Position numbers and translations under genes: made by a program. A stretch of 64,000 nucleotides of DNA. Source: Deminuibacter soli. GTDB lineage: Bacteria; Bacteroidota; Bacteroidia; Chitinophagales; Chitinophagaceae. Positions 27,501 through 35,231 of the stretch are shown piece after piece. Under the pieces are notes generated by a model that searched no databases, was not told the DNA's origin, and saw only the letters and a program-made list of their open reading frames with translations. The stretch lies in NCBI RefSeq assembly GCF_003412455.1, contig NZ_QTJU01000004.1, positions 1-64,000 of the forward strand, in the 5' to 3' direction. Numbering within the stretch: position 1 is the first letter of the stretch; each line of letters starts with the position of its first letter.

Positions 27501-27612
27501 CGACCCTGAAGTAAACTCTTTTGGTATCAGCAATGCACTGTCACTGGGAACTGATTATAACGCTTATCCCAATTACAGGAGCTACCTGGTGGGTGTGAAA
27601 TTTGGTTTTTAA
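24517..27612 (+). CDS. SusC-like TonB-dependent outer-membrane transporter
   Basis: A signal peptide (about residues 1-25, ending LLIAQ) is followed by a carboxypeptidase-regulatory-like domain (GRISGKINTTETGALAGASI), then the TonB box region and plug (EVVVVGYGTSRKKDLTGSVS; RIRGTNSINSSSEPLYVIDG; DASSTAIYGSRGANGVI), and a long beta-barrel ending in the aromatic F-G-F. The 1031 residues fit SusC proteins. With SusD it imports an oligosaccharide or other large substrate across the outer membrane using TonB energy. The substrate is unknown. SusD follows after 19 bases. Confidence 0.96.
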   Translation: MFMRKLMRATYLLLCMLATTQLLIAQSGRISGKINTTETGALAGASIHVKGSPVNTISGEGGVFTITVPAAKTSATLVISAVGYEDQEVPVTLPFQGELQVTMKETTKGLNEVVVVGYGTSRKKDLTGSVSSISVAGQEKTPVIGTAQLLQGQASGVQVMQNQAQPGGTVFSIRIRGTNSINSSSEPLYVIDGYPGGDISAINPNDIESMDVLKDASSTAIYGSRGANGVIMITTKKGRAGSKGVSIDAYTGIQKVGKRYDMMNATQYATFMDSLQAENNRYNNTNLALPYTADQISKMGAGTDWQDAIFRTAPISNISVGFRGGNADTRYYLSLGYFDQQGIVIGSDYKRGTVQFNLDQTVSKKIKVGFTSQSSYGYQNAPTVNTSGGGTTPSVLWDAVRFNPVLPVYDSTGKYTFMNNPGPLASPIGNPVAYANEAQDGVYNFRTLVNTYGEYEIVKGLKLKSSFGVNYRNYGEKTFVPTDLYVSSGLGSASQTSEQHYSWLSETYLTWDKEFNKNNALNVVGGYTFQHWYDKGFTANVNTLSTNANGGDNLSVGTPTSSTSFYNDNVLTSYFTRVNYRLFDRFLFTGTIRADGSSRFGENNKWGYFPSGAFAWRMGEEDFIRHIKAISDMKLRLSYGVTGNQEIGSYNALSHYSTNSYSLGSGPSRVVGISPSNIPNPDLKWESTATYDAGLDLSLWSSRVNISMDYYYKKTSNLLLNLSIPQTSGYTSILKNAGSVSNQGFELGINTRNIVGKTFSWNTSLNFSTNKNKVVDLGSNKQIYAGDVSGSLFPSATFKSGILLVGQPIGSFYGYVFDGIWQSQEQIAKSGTKQAVKPGDPIYRDLNGDSILNGSDRMILGHALPKFTYGITNNFTLGRFNLNIFLQGVYGNKIWNENRYEIENGSPNFNKLAYVGTDSWHGEGTSNTNARISSVLRRSTGVTSDVIESGSYLRVKTVTLSYDLPLPKITNGVFKSATVYVTGQNLITITKYSGYDPEVNSFGISNALSLGTDYNAYPNYRSYLVGVKFGF

Positions 27613-27631
27613 TTAATTGACTTGCGTAAAT

Positions 27632-29077
27632 ATGAATGCAATGAAAAAGTTTAATTTTCTTATACCCGGTTTCTGCTGCCTGCTGGGACTTGCTTCCTGC
27701 AAAAAGCAGCTGGATGAAAAAGCACACAGCTTTTTAACACCAGATAACTTTTACAATTCCGCTGCAGATGCCACTTCTGCCATCAATGGCGTATTCTCTG
27801 TACTGCAGGATCAGAAGTATTACCAGCGTACCGTGTACATTATCTCTGAAGTATCCGGTGATTGTTTTTACCCAAGTCCTAATTCGGGTGATCGCGGCGA
27901 TATTTATTCAGGCACTTATTCTGCTACCAATGGTGAAATAGCCAACTGGTGGAACAACAGCTATAAGATGATTAAAAATGCCAACGATGTAATTACATAT
28001 GTGCCCGGTATTGCAATGGATTCGGTACAGCGCAACAACATAGTAGGCAACGCCTATTTCCTGCGTGGCATGGCTTATTTTGACCTGGTGCGCACCTTTG
28101 GTGATGTGCCACTGGTATTGAAAGCCGGCGACCAGGACCTGTATCCCAAACGTGCTGCATCTGACCAGGTATACGCACAGCTCATCAGTGATTTAAAAAT
28201 GGCAGAGCAGTATTGCTATCACGTTGATAAAGTAAATGCCACAAATAACCAGGGCATGGTGTCTTCAGAAGCTGCCTCAGGCATGCTGGCGCGTGCTTAC
28301 CTGCAAAGAGCCAGCACCACATTTGCACAGGCTACCGATAACCAGGATGCTGTTACGGAATGTAACAAAGTAATCGCCTATGCAACTGCTAACCCGGGCA
28401 GTCTTACGCTGGTAAAAAACTATGGCGATATATTTGACCTTACCAAAAAGAATGGCCCTGAAATTTTGTTCAACGTGCAGTTTGGTTTGTCGCCCAATGC
28501 AGTCAATCTTACCAACCGCATGTTCGATCCTGTTACTGCTGTGTACGGCGGTTACGGTTCTTTTATCGCACTGAACAGCTATTACAATTCTTTTGCAGCC
28601 AACGATACCATTCGCCGCAGGATTACGGTAAACACTGTAGACGGTGGCAACCGCTATATCTCCAAATGGCGCGACCCCGGTGTTAAAGCCGGTGCCAGCG
28701 GACGTACCAACTGGATTGTACTGCGTTATGCTGATGTATTGCTGATGCAGTCTGAAGCACTGAACAACATTAACCCGGGCGATGCCGCTAAATTTGATGG
28801 TATCAATAAAGTGCGCGCACGCGCCGGGCTCGGCAGCCAGTCGCTCAGCTTCGACAATACTGCCTCCTCAGATGATTTTGTAAATGCAATAGTAAACGAA
28901 CGTGCATGGGAACTGGGTGTAGAAGGTCAGCGCCGCTGGGACCTGATCCGCCTGAAAAAATACAAAGCCGTTAAAGCTGCACAGGGTTATACCATTGACG
29001 ACAATCACCTGCTGATGCCTATTCCGCAGTCTGATATAGACCTGAACGTGAACCTCAAACAGAATACCGGCTGGTAG
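27632..29077 (+). CDS. SusD/RagB-like surface lipoprotein
   Basis: A lipoprotein signal peptide ends at LLGLASC, with the lipid cysteine at about residue 23, followed by the SusD helical scaffold (FLTPDNFYNSAADATSAINGVF; GNAYFLRGMAYFDLVRTFGDVPL) and the C-terminal RagB/SusD region (INKVRARAGL; VNERAWELGVEGQRRWDLIR). It binds the substrate as a lid on SusC. I place the start at the ATG at 27632; an upstream TTG at 27617 and a downstream ATG at 27641 are alternatives. It is co-transcribed with susC and followed by a strong terminator. Confidence 0.95.
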   Translation: MNAMKKFNFLIPGFCCLLGLASCKKQLDEKAHSFLTPDNFYNSAADATSAINGVFSVLQDQKYYQRTVYIISEVSGDCFYPSPNSGDRGDIYSGTYSATNGEIANWWNNSYKMIKNANDVITYVPGIAMDSVQRNNIVGNAYFLRGMAYFDLVRTFGDVPLVLKAGDQDLYPKRAASDQVYAQLISDLKMAEQYCYHVDKVNATNNQGMVSSEAASGMLARAYLQRASTTFAQATDNQDAVTECNKVIAYATANPGSLTLVKNYGDIFDLTKKNGPEILFNVQFGLSPNAVNLTNRMFDPVTAVYGGYGSFIALNSYYNSFAANDTIRRRITVNTVDGGNRYISKWRDPGVKAGASGRTNWIVLRYADVLLMQSEALNNINPGDAAKFDGINKVRARAGLGSQSLSFDNTASSDDFVNAIVNERAWELGVEGQRRWDLIRLKKYKAVKAAQGYTIDDNHLLMPIPQSDIDLNVNLKQNTGW

Positions 29078-29098
29078 TAACAACATCATTTTTACACG

Positions 29099-29127
29099 AA
29101 CGCTGCTCCCCGGAGCAGCGTTTTTTT
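29099..29127 (+). terminator. Terminator of the susCD operon
   Basis: AACGCTGCTC-CCCG-GAGCAGCGTT forms a 10-bp stem (29099-29122) followed by a run of T to 29127. It separates susD from the MATE gene, so the MATE gene must have its own promoter or rely on read-through. Confidence 0.88.
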
Positions 29128-29206
29128 ATGGATGGTACCCCCGCATGCCTTGCGGCCCGCAGCTGTGGACACAATGTTTTACATTTGCTCCCTTACAACA
29201 GTGTTT

Positions 29207-30571
29207 ATGCAAACGGACATGCGCTCAGAGGCTTTTAAAACCATTAAACTGGCTATTCCCATTATTATCGGGGAACTGGCGCAAATGCTGCTGCATATTA
29301 TCGATACGGCCATGGTGGGTTCCATCAGCTACAAACACCTGGCAGCCGCTTCCCTTGTGCTGAATACACTCAATATTCCTTTTGTAGTAGGCATTGGCAT
29401 GACGATGTCTGTATCGCAGATGGTATCTATGGCCAATGGCCGCAAAAACAATGCGCAGGTATCGCATTACTTCTTTAACGGTTTTGTGCTGTGTGCGGTA
29501 TTCGCTATCATCATTGCGCTGGGTATGGCTTTCAGCCGGGGTATCCTGTACCACCTTGGCCAGGACCCTGATGTAGCCACACTCGCCACACCGTTTATGT
29601 TTCTCGTGAGTTTATCCATTATTCCCATGCTGCTGTTTATGACACTGAAGCAATTTGCAGACGGACTGGAATTCACCAAAACCGCCATGCTGCTGTCGTT
29701 ATCAGCCATGCCTGTAAACATCTTTCTCAACTGGCTGCTTATTTACGGCAACTGGGGCTTTCCGCGCCTGGAGCTTGCAGGTGCAGGATGGGCCACCTTA
29801 ATTACGCGCTCACTTATTTTTATCGTACTGGCACTGGTAATACTGAAGCACCGCACGTTTCACCCCTATATCTCTATCCGTAAAGTGCAGTGGCGTTTGC
29901 GCATGCACACCATTCGTGAACTGCTGCACATTGGCATACCCAGCAGCATGCAGCTGGGTGTTGAAGTGGCGGCTTTTGCTGTATCCGGCATACTGGTAGG
30001 TACACTGGGTGCCATAGCGCAGGCCTCGCACCAGATCGCGCTGAGCTGTGCATCGTTTACGTTTATGGTGTCAATGGGTTTATCACAGGCAGGTTCTATA
30101 CGTACCAGCAATGCTTACGGCCGCAGCAACTGGCCGCATATTACTACCATTGGTAAAAGCACGCTTGTAACGGCTTTGCTGTACGGTATTTTCTGCGCAG
30201 CCATGTTTTCGCTTTTCAGGCAGCGGTTGCCGGCTTTGTTTAACAACAACGTTTCGGTGATGCAGCTGTCTTCCATGTTGCTATTGTATGCAGCCGTGTT
30301 CCAGATATCAGACAGCACACAGGCCATTGGTGCCGGCTTGCTGCGTGGCATTAAAGATGTGAAAGTACCTACCATACTGGTCACGCTTGCTTACTGGGTA
30401 ATTGGCTTGCCCACGGGTTACACCCTTGCTTTTAAAGCAGGGTTAGGTGTATCGGGTATGTGGATAGGACTGATTGCAGGGTTAACGTTTGCCTCCGTAT
30501 TTTTGCTGATGAGGTTCCTGCGGATTGCTAAAAAACAGGGAGCGAAGTCAGGCAAACCGCTGTTGATATAA
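29207..30571 (+). CDS. MATE-family multidrug/metabolite exporter
   Basis: A polytopic membrane protein with about 12 hydrophobic segments, homologous to NorM/DinF-type MATE transporters. The first helix (IKLAIPIIIGELAQMLLHIIDTAMVG) and the matching second-half helix (LLHIGIPSSMQLGVEVAAFAVSG) show the internal two-fold repeat. It would export cationic compounds or metabolites coupled to H+ or Na+. I favour the ATG at 29207 (MQTDMRSEAFKTIK); a longer frame from 29132 begins immediately after the terminator and adds unlikely residues. It is not clearly linked to the sugar locus. Confidence 0.92.
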   Translation: MQTDMRSEAFKTIKLAIPIIIGELAQMLLHIIDTAMVGSISYKHLAAASLVLNTLNIPFVVGIGMTMSVSQMVSMANGRKNNAQVSHYFFNGFVLCAVFAIIIALGMAFSRGILYHLGQDPDVATLATPFMFLVSLSIIPMLLFMTLKQFADGLEFTKTAMLLSLSAMPVNIFLNWLLIYGNWGFPRLELAGAGWATLITRSLIFIVLALVILKHRTFHPYISIRKVQWRLRMHTIRELLHIGIPSSMQLGVEVAAFAVSGILVGTLGAIAQASHQIALSCASFTFMVSMGLSQAGSIRTSNAYGRSNWPHITTIGKSTLVTALLYGIFCAAMFSLFRQRLPALFNNNVSVMQLSSMLLLYAAVFQISDSTQAIGAGLLRGIKDVKVPTILVTLAYWVIGLPTGYTLAFKAGLGVSGMWIGLIAGLTFASVFLLMRFLRIAKKQGAKSGKPLLI

Positions 30572-30643
30572 TTGTTTACAGGAACTGATCACCAAACACA
30601 TCGATCATCATCTGCGCCGGTTCAACAGCTAAAAGTCGCACAA

Positions 30644-30665
30644 CGGCTGCCACAGCAGGCAGCCG
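30644..30665. repeat. GC-rich hairpin between convergent genes
   Basis: CGGCTGCC (30644-30651) and GGCAGCCG (30658-30665) form a perfect 8-bp stem between the ends of the MATE and SDR genes. There is no T-run, so it may act as a weak or factor-assisted terminator for either side. Confidence 0.4.
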
Positions 30666-30680
30666 CTGTACGGCTGAATA

Positions 30681-31397
30681 TTATGGGTTGGTTGACCACA
30701 GGCTGCTTATTTTCAGCAATGCCCTGCGGTTTAATTTCAACTGCGCTACAATCAGCTCCGCAAAGTCTTCAGGTTGTAACACCTTATCGGGATTGCCGTC
30801 GGTTAATTTCAAATCAACCGCCATATCGGTTGCAATGGTGCTGGGCGCCAGTGCGCTTACACGGATATTGTGTTTGCGTACTTCAAGCATCAGTGATTCT
30901 GTAAGCCCTAACAAACCAAATTTGGAAGCACTGTAAGCGCTGGTGGCAGGCGCGCCGCGCTGGCCGGCTGTAGAGGCAACATTGAGAATATCTCCTGTTT
31001 TGCGTTCAATCATACCAGGCAATATAGCACGGGTAACATAGTAAGTACCCAGCAGGTTTACTTTAATCATGTTTTCCCACACAGCCGGTTCCAGTTCAAG
31101 AAAACCGCCGAATGCTGCTGCGCCTGCATTGTTGAGCAGGATGTCTATATGGCCATGATCGGCCAGTATTTTTTCTACGGCGGTATTTACCGCATGCATA
31201 TCTGCTACATCTGCCACTGCCCAGGTTGCTTTTACACCAAGTGCAGTGAGTTCTTTGCATACTTCCTCCAGCGGTTGTGCGCTGCGGCCCATCAGGGCTA
31301 TGTCAACGCCTTCTTTGGCCAGTGCCAGTGCTGCTGCCTTACCCAATCCCTTGCCGCCACCGGTGATGAGGGCTTTTTTACCTTGTAACGATTCCAT
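30681..31397 (-). CDS. Short-chain dehydrogenase/reductase (3-oxoacyl-ACP-reductase-like)
   Basis: The classical SDR features are present: the NAD(P)-binding [12 protein letters not shown] at residues 11-22, the NNAGAAAFG strand motif near residue 90, the catalytic serine in [11 protein letters not shown], and the YSASKFG catalytic Tyr/Lys near residues 155-161. The length of 238 residues fits the FabG-like group. Its substrate cannot be read from the sequence. It is a single gene; the next gene upstream (GH3) is on the same strand but ends with its own terminator. Confidence 0.9.
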   Translation of the reverse strand: MESLQGKKALITGGGKGLGKAAALALAKEGVDIALMGRSAQPLEEVCKELTALGVKATWAVADVADMHAVNTAVEKILADHGHIDILLNNAGAAAFGGFLELEPAVWENMIKVNLLGTYYVTRAILPGMIERKTGDILNVASTAGQRGAPATSAYSASKFGLLGLTESLMLEVRKHNIRVSALAPSTIATDMAVDLKLTDGNPDKVLQPEDFAELIVAQLKLNRRALLKISSLWSTNP

Positions 31398-31471
31398 AGT
31401 TTACTGTTTTGTATGCAAAGGTAGTACTATCAGGCAAGTAACCCGGTCACCGCCACCGGTTGGTAATGCTT

Positions 31472-31501
31472 CAAAAAACAAAAAGAGCGCGAGCGCTCTT
31501 T
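31472..31501 (-). terminator. Terminator of the GH3 gene
   Basis: AAAGAGCG-CTCG-CGCTCTTT (read on the minus strand) is a perfect 8-bp stem followed by TTGTTTTTTG. It begins about 20 bases after the GH3 stop codon. Confidence 0.85.
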
Positions 31502-31520
31502 CTGTTCCATCAATCATTAC

Positions 31521-33422
31521 TTAGTAACTCAAACCCGAACCAAACTTGTATAAAGGATCTTTTGAATCATAGGGTACATCTTCTTTCTGGTTGCGCACCG
31601 CCTCCATAGATGATGGCAATTCAATAGGCAGTTTGCCGCCTGGTTTTGCCTTGCCGAAAACAATATCGAGCAGGGCTGCATCACTGGCGCCAAAATCGGC
31701 CAGCAGTGCGCGGGCCAGCGTGTTAATCTCCGGTATCACGGCTGGTCTGTCAAGGTAAATGTCAACAATGGTGGGCACTTTGCTCATCAGCTGCAGAATA
31801 CTGTCTTTCACGCTGCCTTTAAAGTCAAGATCACCGTGGTGAAAAGATTGTGCCATTGGGATAGGGGAATTTACCGGGTACCAGGGTGTGTTAAGCCGGA
31901 TGATGGCGAGGTCTGCATCTTCCGGTTTATCTACTACGGTAGCATATTGCGAAGCCAGCTGTTTATCGATATTGCCTACGTAAATTTTCAGCTTGCCTGT
32001 TTGCAGGGGCAAGGTGTGTTTGCTGTTTTTCAGCAGCGTGAATGCCCTGCGCTGCGCGGCCTCACCAGCTGCTTTAAATGCAGGCTGACCAACAGTTTGC
32101 ACTGCTTTGTCCACGTCAACAAATGGGTTGTCAAACAAACCCAGTTCAAATTTCTGGCGCAGCAAACGTTTTACAGATGCATCAATGCGCTGCTCACTAA
32201 TCCTGCCTTCTTTCACCAGTTGTATCACCAGTTCAGGGCAACTTTCGCCGCCAAACTGGTCAACACCTGCATTGAGTATTTTTTCCACACGCTGTTCGGG
32301 TGTTAATTTTTCAACGCCCCATGCACGTGCAGGCCATACCACATTGCCTATCTTTGTATCTGTTACCAGGCCCCAGTCTGTACACACCACACCATCGTAA
32401 TGATACTTGTTGCGCAGCAAACCGGTAATGATGTCTTTGTTATAAGAGAACGCAACATTTTCGCTTGTCTGGTCTGTTGGAATACCATAGTACGGCATAA
32501 TGGCCGCGGTATGTGCAGCAAACGCAGCTTCAAACGGAATGAGGTGATAGTTGAAGTTTTTGCCGGGATACACCTGGCCCTTCTGGATAGGGAAGTGCGG
32601 ATCAAGCCCTTCTTTCTGCGGACCACCCCCGCTGAAATGTTTTGTCATACAGGCCACACCTGTTGAGAGATCCGTTCCCTGGAAACCTTCAATGTACGCC
32701 TTAATGAGTTTGGCAGACAAATAGGCGTCTTCACCAAACGTACCGCTGATACGCGGCCAGCGTGGCTCTGTTGCAAGATCAGCCATGGGGTGCAATGCTT
32801 CGCGGATGCCTACGGCAAGGTATTCCTGGCGGGCAATATCGCCGAACTGTTTTACCAGTGTGCTGTCGCCAATGGCTGCCAGGCCAAGCTGTTCGGGCCA
32901 TTGCGAGAAATCATTTGCCGACATCGCAAAAATATTGCTGCTGAAATAATGGCGCGGATCAGAAGCCAGGGTAACCGGTATGCCCAGTCTTGTTTGTTCG
33001 GCAAGATGCTGCACATTGTTATACCAGGTAGCCAGTTCCCTGGTAGAGGGGGCTGCCCAGATATTGAGGTGCGTCATTTTTTTGCCGTTGATCAGGTCAG
33101 GCGCGGTGGGGGCAAAAGCAAACAGCCCCTTGCCGGGTTGTGGTGTTAAAGAGCCGTCTTCGTTAATGCGTACACCATTGATAAAAAGCATACCTGCCTT
33201 TTCATCAAGTGTCATTTGGGATAATAAATCATTCACCCGGTCGTTCACAGAAGCCTGGCTGTTTTCGTACACATCCATTTTCCCGTTTTTGTTGAGATCA
33301 CGGTACGTGCCGTCTGTTATTTTACGGGGTTTTGAAGGAGCTGAGATCCAGGCTATTGTTGCGCCGGCAAGCAATAGCAGCAGCCCTTTGGCGAGGGGGA
33401 GGGATTTGACAAGCGGTTTCAT
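31521..33422 (-). CDS. Secreted glycoside hydrolase family 3 (beta-glucosidase/beta-xylosidase-like)
   Basis: After an N-terminal signal/anchor (KGLLLLLAGATIAW) comes the GH3 N-terminal domain. It has the nucleophile aspartate in YDGVVCTDWGLVTD and the substrate loop CMTKHFSGGGPQKEGLDPH (KHF motif). The C-terminal GH3 domain follows (FTLLKNSKHTLPLQ; PGGKLPIELP). The enzyme removes a terminal beta-linked sugar from oligosaccharides. I chose the ATG at 33422 (MKPLVKSLPLAKG) because the longer frame from 33452 would code across the perfect palindrome at 33426-33446. It is divergent from a Nudix-type regulator, which probably controls it. About 633 residues. Confidence 0.92.
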   Translation of the reverse strand: MKPLVKSLPLAKGLLLLLAGATIAWISAPSKPRKITDGTYRDLNKNGKMDVYENSQASVNDRVNDLLSQMTLDEKAGMLFINGVRINEDGSLTPQPGKGLFAFAPTAPDLINGKKMTHLNIWAAPSTRELATWYNNVQHLAEQTRLGIPVTLASDPRHYFSSNIFAMSANDFSQWPEQLGLAAIGDSTLVKQFGDIARQEYLAVGIREALHPMADLATEPRWPRISGTFGEDAYLSAKLIKAYIEGFQGTDLSTGVACMTKHFSGGGPQKEGLDPHFPIQKGQVYPGKNFNYHLIPFEAAFAAHTAAIMPYYGIPTDQTSENVAFSYNKDIITGLLRNKYHYDGVVCTDWGLVTDTKIGNVVWPARAWGVEKLTPEQRVEKILNAGVDQFGGESCPELVIQLVKEGRISEQRIDASVKRLLRQKFELGLFDNPFVDVDKAVQTVGQPAFKAAGEAAQRRAFTLLKNSKHTLPLQTGKLKIYVGNIDKQLASQYATVVDKPEDADLAIIRLNTPWYPVNSPIPMAQSFHHGDLDFKGSVKDSILQLMSKVPTIVDIYLDRPAVIPEINTLARALLADFGASDAALLDIVFGKAKPGGKLPIELPSSMEAVRNQKEDVPYDSKDPLYKFGSGLSY

Positions 33423-33425
33423 TTC

Positions 33426-33446
33426 ATTGTGTCTTAATGACACAAT
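33426..33446. promoter_or_regulatory. Perfect palindrome between GH3 and Nudix regulator
   Basis: ATTGTGTC-TTAAT-GACACAAT has 8-bp perfect arms and a 5-base spacer. It sits in the 70-base divergent gap, four bases before the chosen GH3 start and 47 bases before the Nudix-regulator start. It is a strong candidate operator for the Nudix regulator. Confidence 0.7.
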
Positions 33447-33492
33447 ATACATTTTCTTTTTTAGTTATTCCGAATTATTTTAGCTTTAATGC

Positions 33493-34266
33493 ATGTCCGT
33501 ATTGACCGATCCTAAAAAAATAGCGTTACACGGCGGCAAGTACTTTTTGCCGCAGCTCTCGGTAGATTGTGTGATACTCGGCTTCCACGACGGGGAGTTA
33601 AAAGTGCTGTTGCTGAAGATGCACCATTCTGCGCACTGGGCTTTGCCCGGCGGCTTTATTTACAAGGAAGAAACAGTAGATGATGCTGCACACCGTGTAC
33701 TGGAAGAGCGCACCGGTTTAAAGAACCTCTTCCTGCAGCAGTTTCATGTGTTTGGCAATCCTGCCCGCTCATCCAGCAAAGCCACTGTTGAATATTTTAA
33801 AAAGGAAGGTATTCATCTCGATAAAAACAGCTGGCTGGCGCAACGTTTTGTTACAGTGGGTTACTATGCGCTGGTTGATTTTGCCAAAGCTCAGCCACAC
33901 CCCGATTTGTTCTCCGATGCCTGCGAATGGGTTAGTCTGCGTGAAGCAGAAGACCTGTTTATGGATCACTCGGATATCCTGCAAAAAGCCCTGGAAACGG
34001 TGCGGCTGCAGTTAAACTATCAGCCCATCGGCTTTAATTTATTGCCGCGCAAGTTCACCATGCCCGAATTGCAGCGTTTATACGAAACCATTCTCGGCAA
34101 ACCGCTCGACCGCCGTAATTTCCAGCGCCGCATGCTGGCCTACGGCATACTCAAAAAGCTGGCAGAACAAAAGAAAGGCGTGGCTCACAAGGCTCCATTC
34201 CTCTACAGCTTCGACACCCAACGTTACCGCAAAGCCCTGGCCGCAGGATTAGATGGAGGTTGGTAG
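33493..34266 (+). CDS. Nudix-domain transcriptional regulator (NrtR/AraR type)
   Basis: The N-terminal half is a Nudix fold (LSVDCVILGFHDGELKVLLLK; WALPGGFIYKEETVDDAAHRVLEERTGL at about residues 52-80). The Nudix box is degenerate: the expected REuxEE reads RVLEER, so hydrolase activity is probably lost and the domain likely binds a ligand. The C-terminal 100 residues (FNLLPRKFTMPELQRLYETILGKPLDRRNFQRRML) match the winged-helix domain of NrtR-like regulators. Known relatives control NAD or sugar genes, including AraR of Bacteroides. It is divergent from a GH3 gene, with a palindrome between. The ligand is inferred to be a sugar or sugar derivative. Confidence 0.88.
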   Translation: MSVLTDPKKIALHGGKYFLPQLSVDCVILGFHDGELKVLLLKMHHSAHWALPGGFIYKEETVDDAAHRVLEERTGLKNLFLQQFHVFGNPARSSSKATVEYFKKEGIHLDKNSWLAQRFVTVGYYALVDFAKAQPHPDLFSDACEWVSLREAEDLFMDHSDILQKALETVRLQLNYQPIGFNLLPRKFTMPELQRLYETILGKPLDRRNFQRRMLAYGILKKLAEQKKGVAHKAPFLYSFDTQRYRKALAAGLDGGW

Positions 34267-34300
34267 GAATTGGGAGTTTCACATTTTCAAATTGCATCCT

Positions 34301-35173
34301 ATGTTCATTCGTGTACCATCTTGTTTTAAAGGAGTTACCAGCTACCAGACCTTGCAGCTGAAAGATATTACCCTGGTTGAGTATAAGGCATTGCAGGAGA
34401 GCAAACAGGTAGATGTACTGTTTGCAGAACACACACTTGCCTTTGTACTGGAAGGGGAAAAGCGCATGCACACACCCTCGGGCGAATGGATCATTAAACC
34501 AGGCGAAGCTGTACTGATACGGCGCGGTTGCTACGGTATGTCTGAAATATTTACCGGCAACGAAGGGTACAAAAGCCTGGTGTTTTTTCTCAATGATGCA
34601 ATCATCAAAAGCTTTGCAGAAGAATACAAATCTTTGCTGCCTGCACCGGGTATAGAACAAACGCCTGATTTTACCATATTTCCTGCCTCAGTAAAACTGC
34701 AGGATGTAGCCCATGGGGTAATACATTATTTCTCAGAAAACAGGCAATTGCTGGAACACTTGCTGCCACTGAAGTTTAAAGAACTGCTGCTGCATATTTT
34801 GCAGGAAGATACCAGCGGTGCTTTCAAAAAACTGCTGTGCTCCCTGCATGCCGAACGCAAAGTGGCACTGGAACAACTGATGGAACAGCACTGGCAAAAG
34901 AACCTTACACTCGATGAGTGGGCCATGCTCTCAGGCCGCAGCCTGAGTACATTTAAACGCGATTTTGCGCTGTGTTTCGATACTACACCCAACCAGTGGC
35001 TGCAGCAAAAAAAACTGCAGCATGCCTATTTCCTGTTGCAGCACAGCGATAAAACCATTGCAGAAATTGCGTATGAAATAGGCTTTGAGAGCGTATCACA
35101 CTTCATCAAGATATTCCGCAAAAAATACAACGATACGCCCAACAGCCTGCGGACAGAAACCGTTATACATTGA
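34301..35173 (+). CDS. AraC-family transcriptional regulator
   Basis: The C-terminal third carries two helix-turn-helix units (LTLDEWAMLSGRSLSTFKRDF and KTIAEIAYEIGFESVSHFIKIFRKKYNDTPNSLR), the AraC signature. The N-terminal part is a cupin-like sensor (LAFVLEGEKRMHTPSGEWIIKPGEAVLIRRG). I start at the ATG at 34301 (MFIRVPSCFKGV); the frame also has an ATG at 34253 that overlaps the previous gene. The gene lies directly upstream of a secreted propeller gene, whose promoter has an inverted repeat, so regulation of that neighbour is possible. Confidence 0.9.
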   Translation: MFIRVPSCFKGVTSYQTLQLKDITLVEYKALQESKQVDVLFAEHTLAFVLEGEKRMHTPSGEWIIKPGEAVLIRRGCYGMSEIFTGNEGYKSLVFFLNDAIIKSFAEEYKSLLPAPGIEQTPDFTIFPASVKLQDVAHGVIHYFSENRQLLEHLLPLKFKELLLHILQEDTSGAFKKLLCSLHAERKVALEQLMEQHWQKNLTLDEWAMLSGRSLSTFKRDFALCFDTTPNQWLQQKKLQHAYFLLQHSDKTIAEIAYEIGFESVSHFIKIFRKKYNDTPNSLRTETVIH

Positions 35174-35186
35174 ACTTTTAACGGCA

Positions 35187-35215
35187 TTGTATGGCAGCCA
35201 CGCTGTATAGTTTTG
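35187..35215 (+). promoter_or_regulatory. Candidate promoter of the propeller gene at 35232
   Basis: TTG (35187-35189), 18 bases, then TAGTTTTG (35208-35215), a perfect match to TAnnTTTG. The ATG follows 16 bases later. Confidence 0.5.
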
Positions 35216-35231
35216 GTGAAAATTATACAGC
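35202..35231. promoter_or_regulatory. Inverted repeat overlapping -7 box and start codon
   Basis: GCTGTATA (35202-35209) and TATACAGC (35224-35231) form a perfect 8-bp inverted repeat. Its left arm overlaps the -7 box and its right arm ends exactly before the ATG at 35232. It may be an operator or a hairpin at the translation start. Confidence 0.5.

Noticed and set aside
24517-33422. Single polysaccharide-utilisation operon from susC to GH3
   Set aside because: A strong terminator follows susD, the GH3 gene is on the other strand with its own regulator, and MATE and SDR genes lie between, so one unit is not supported.
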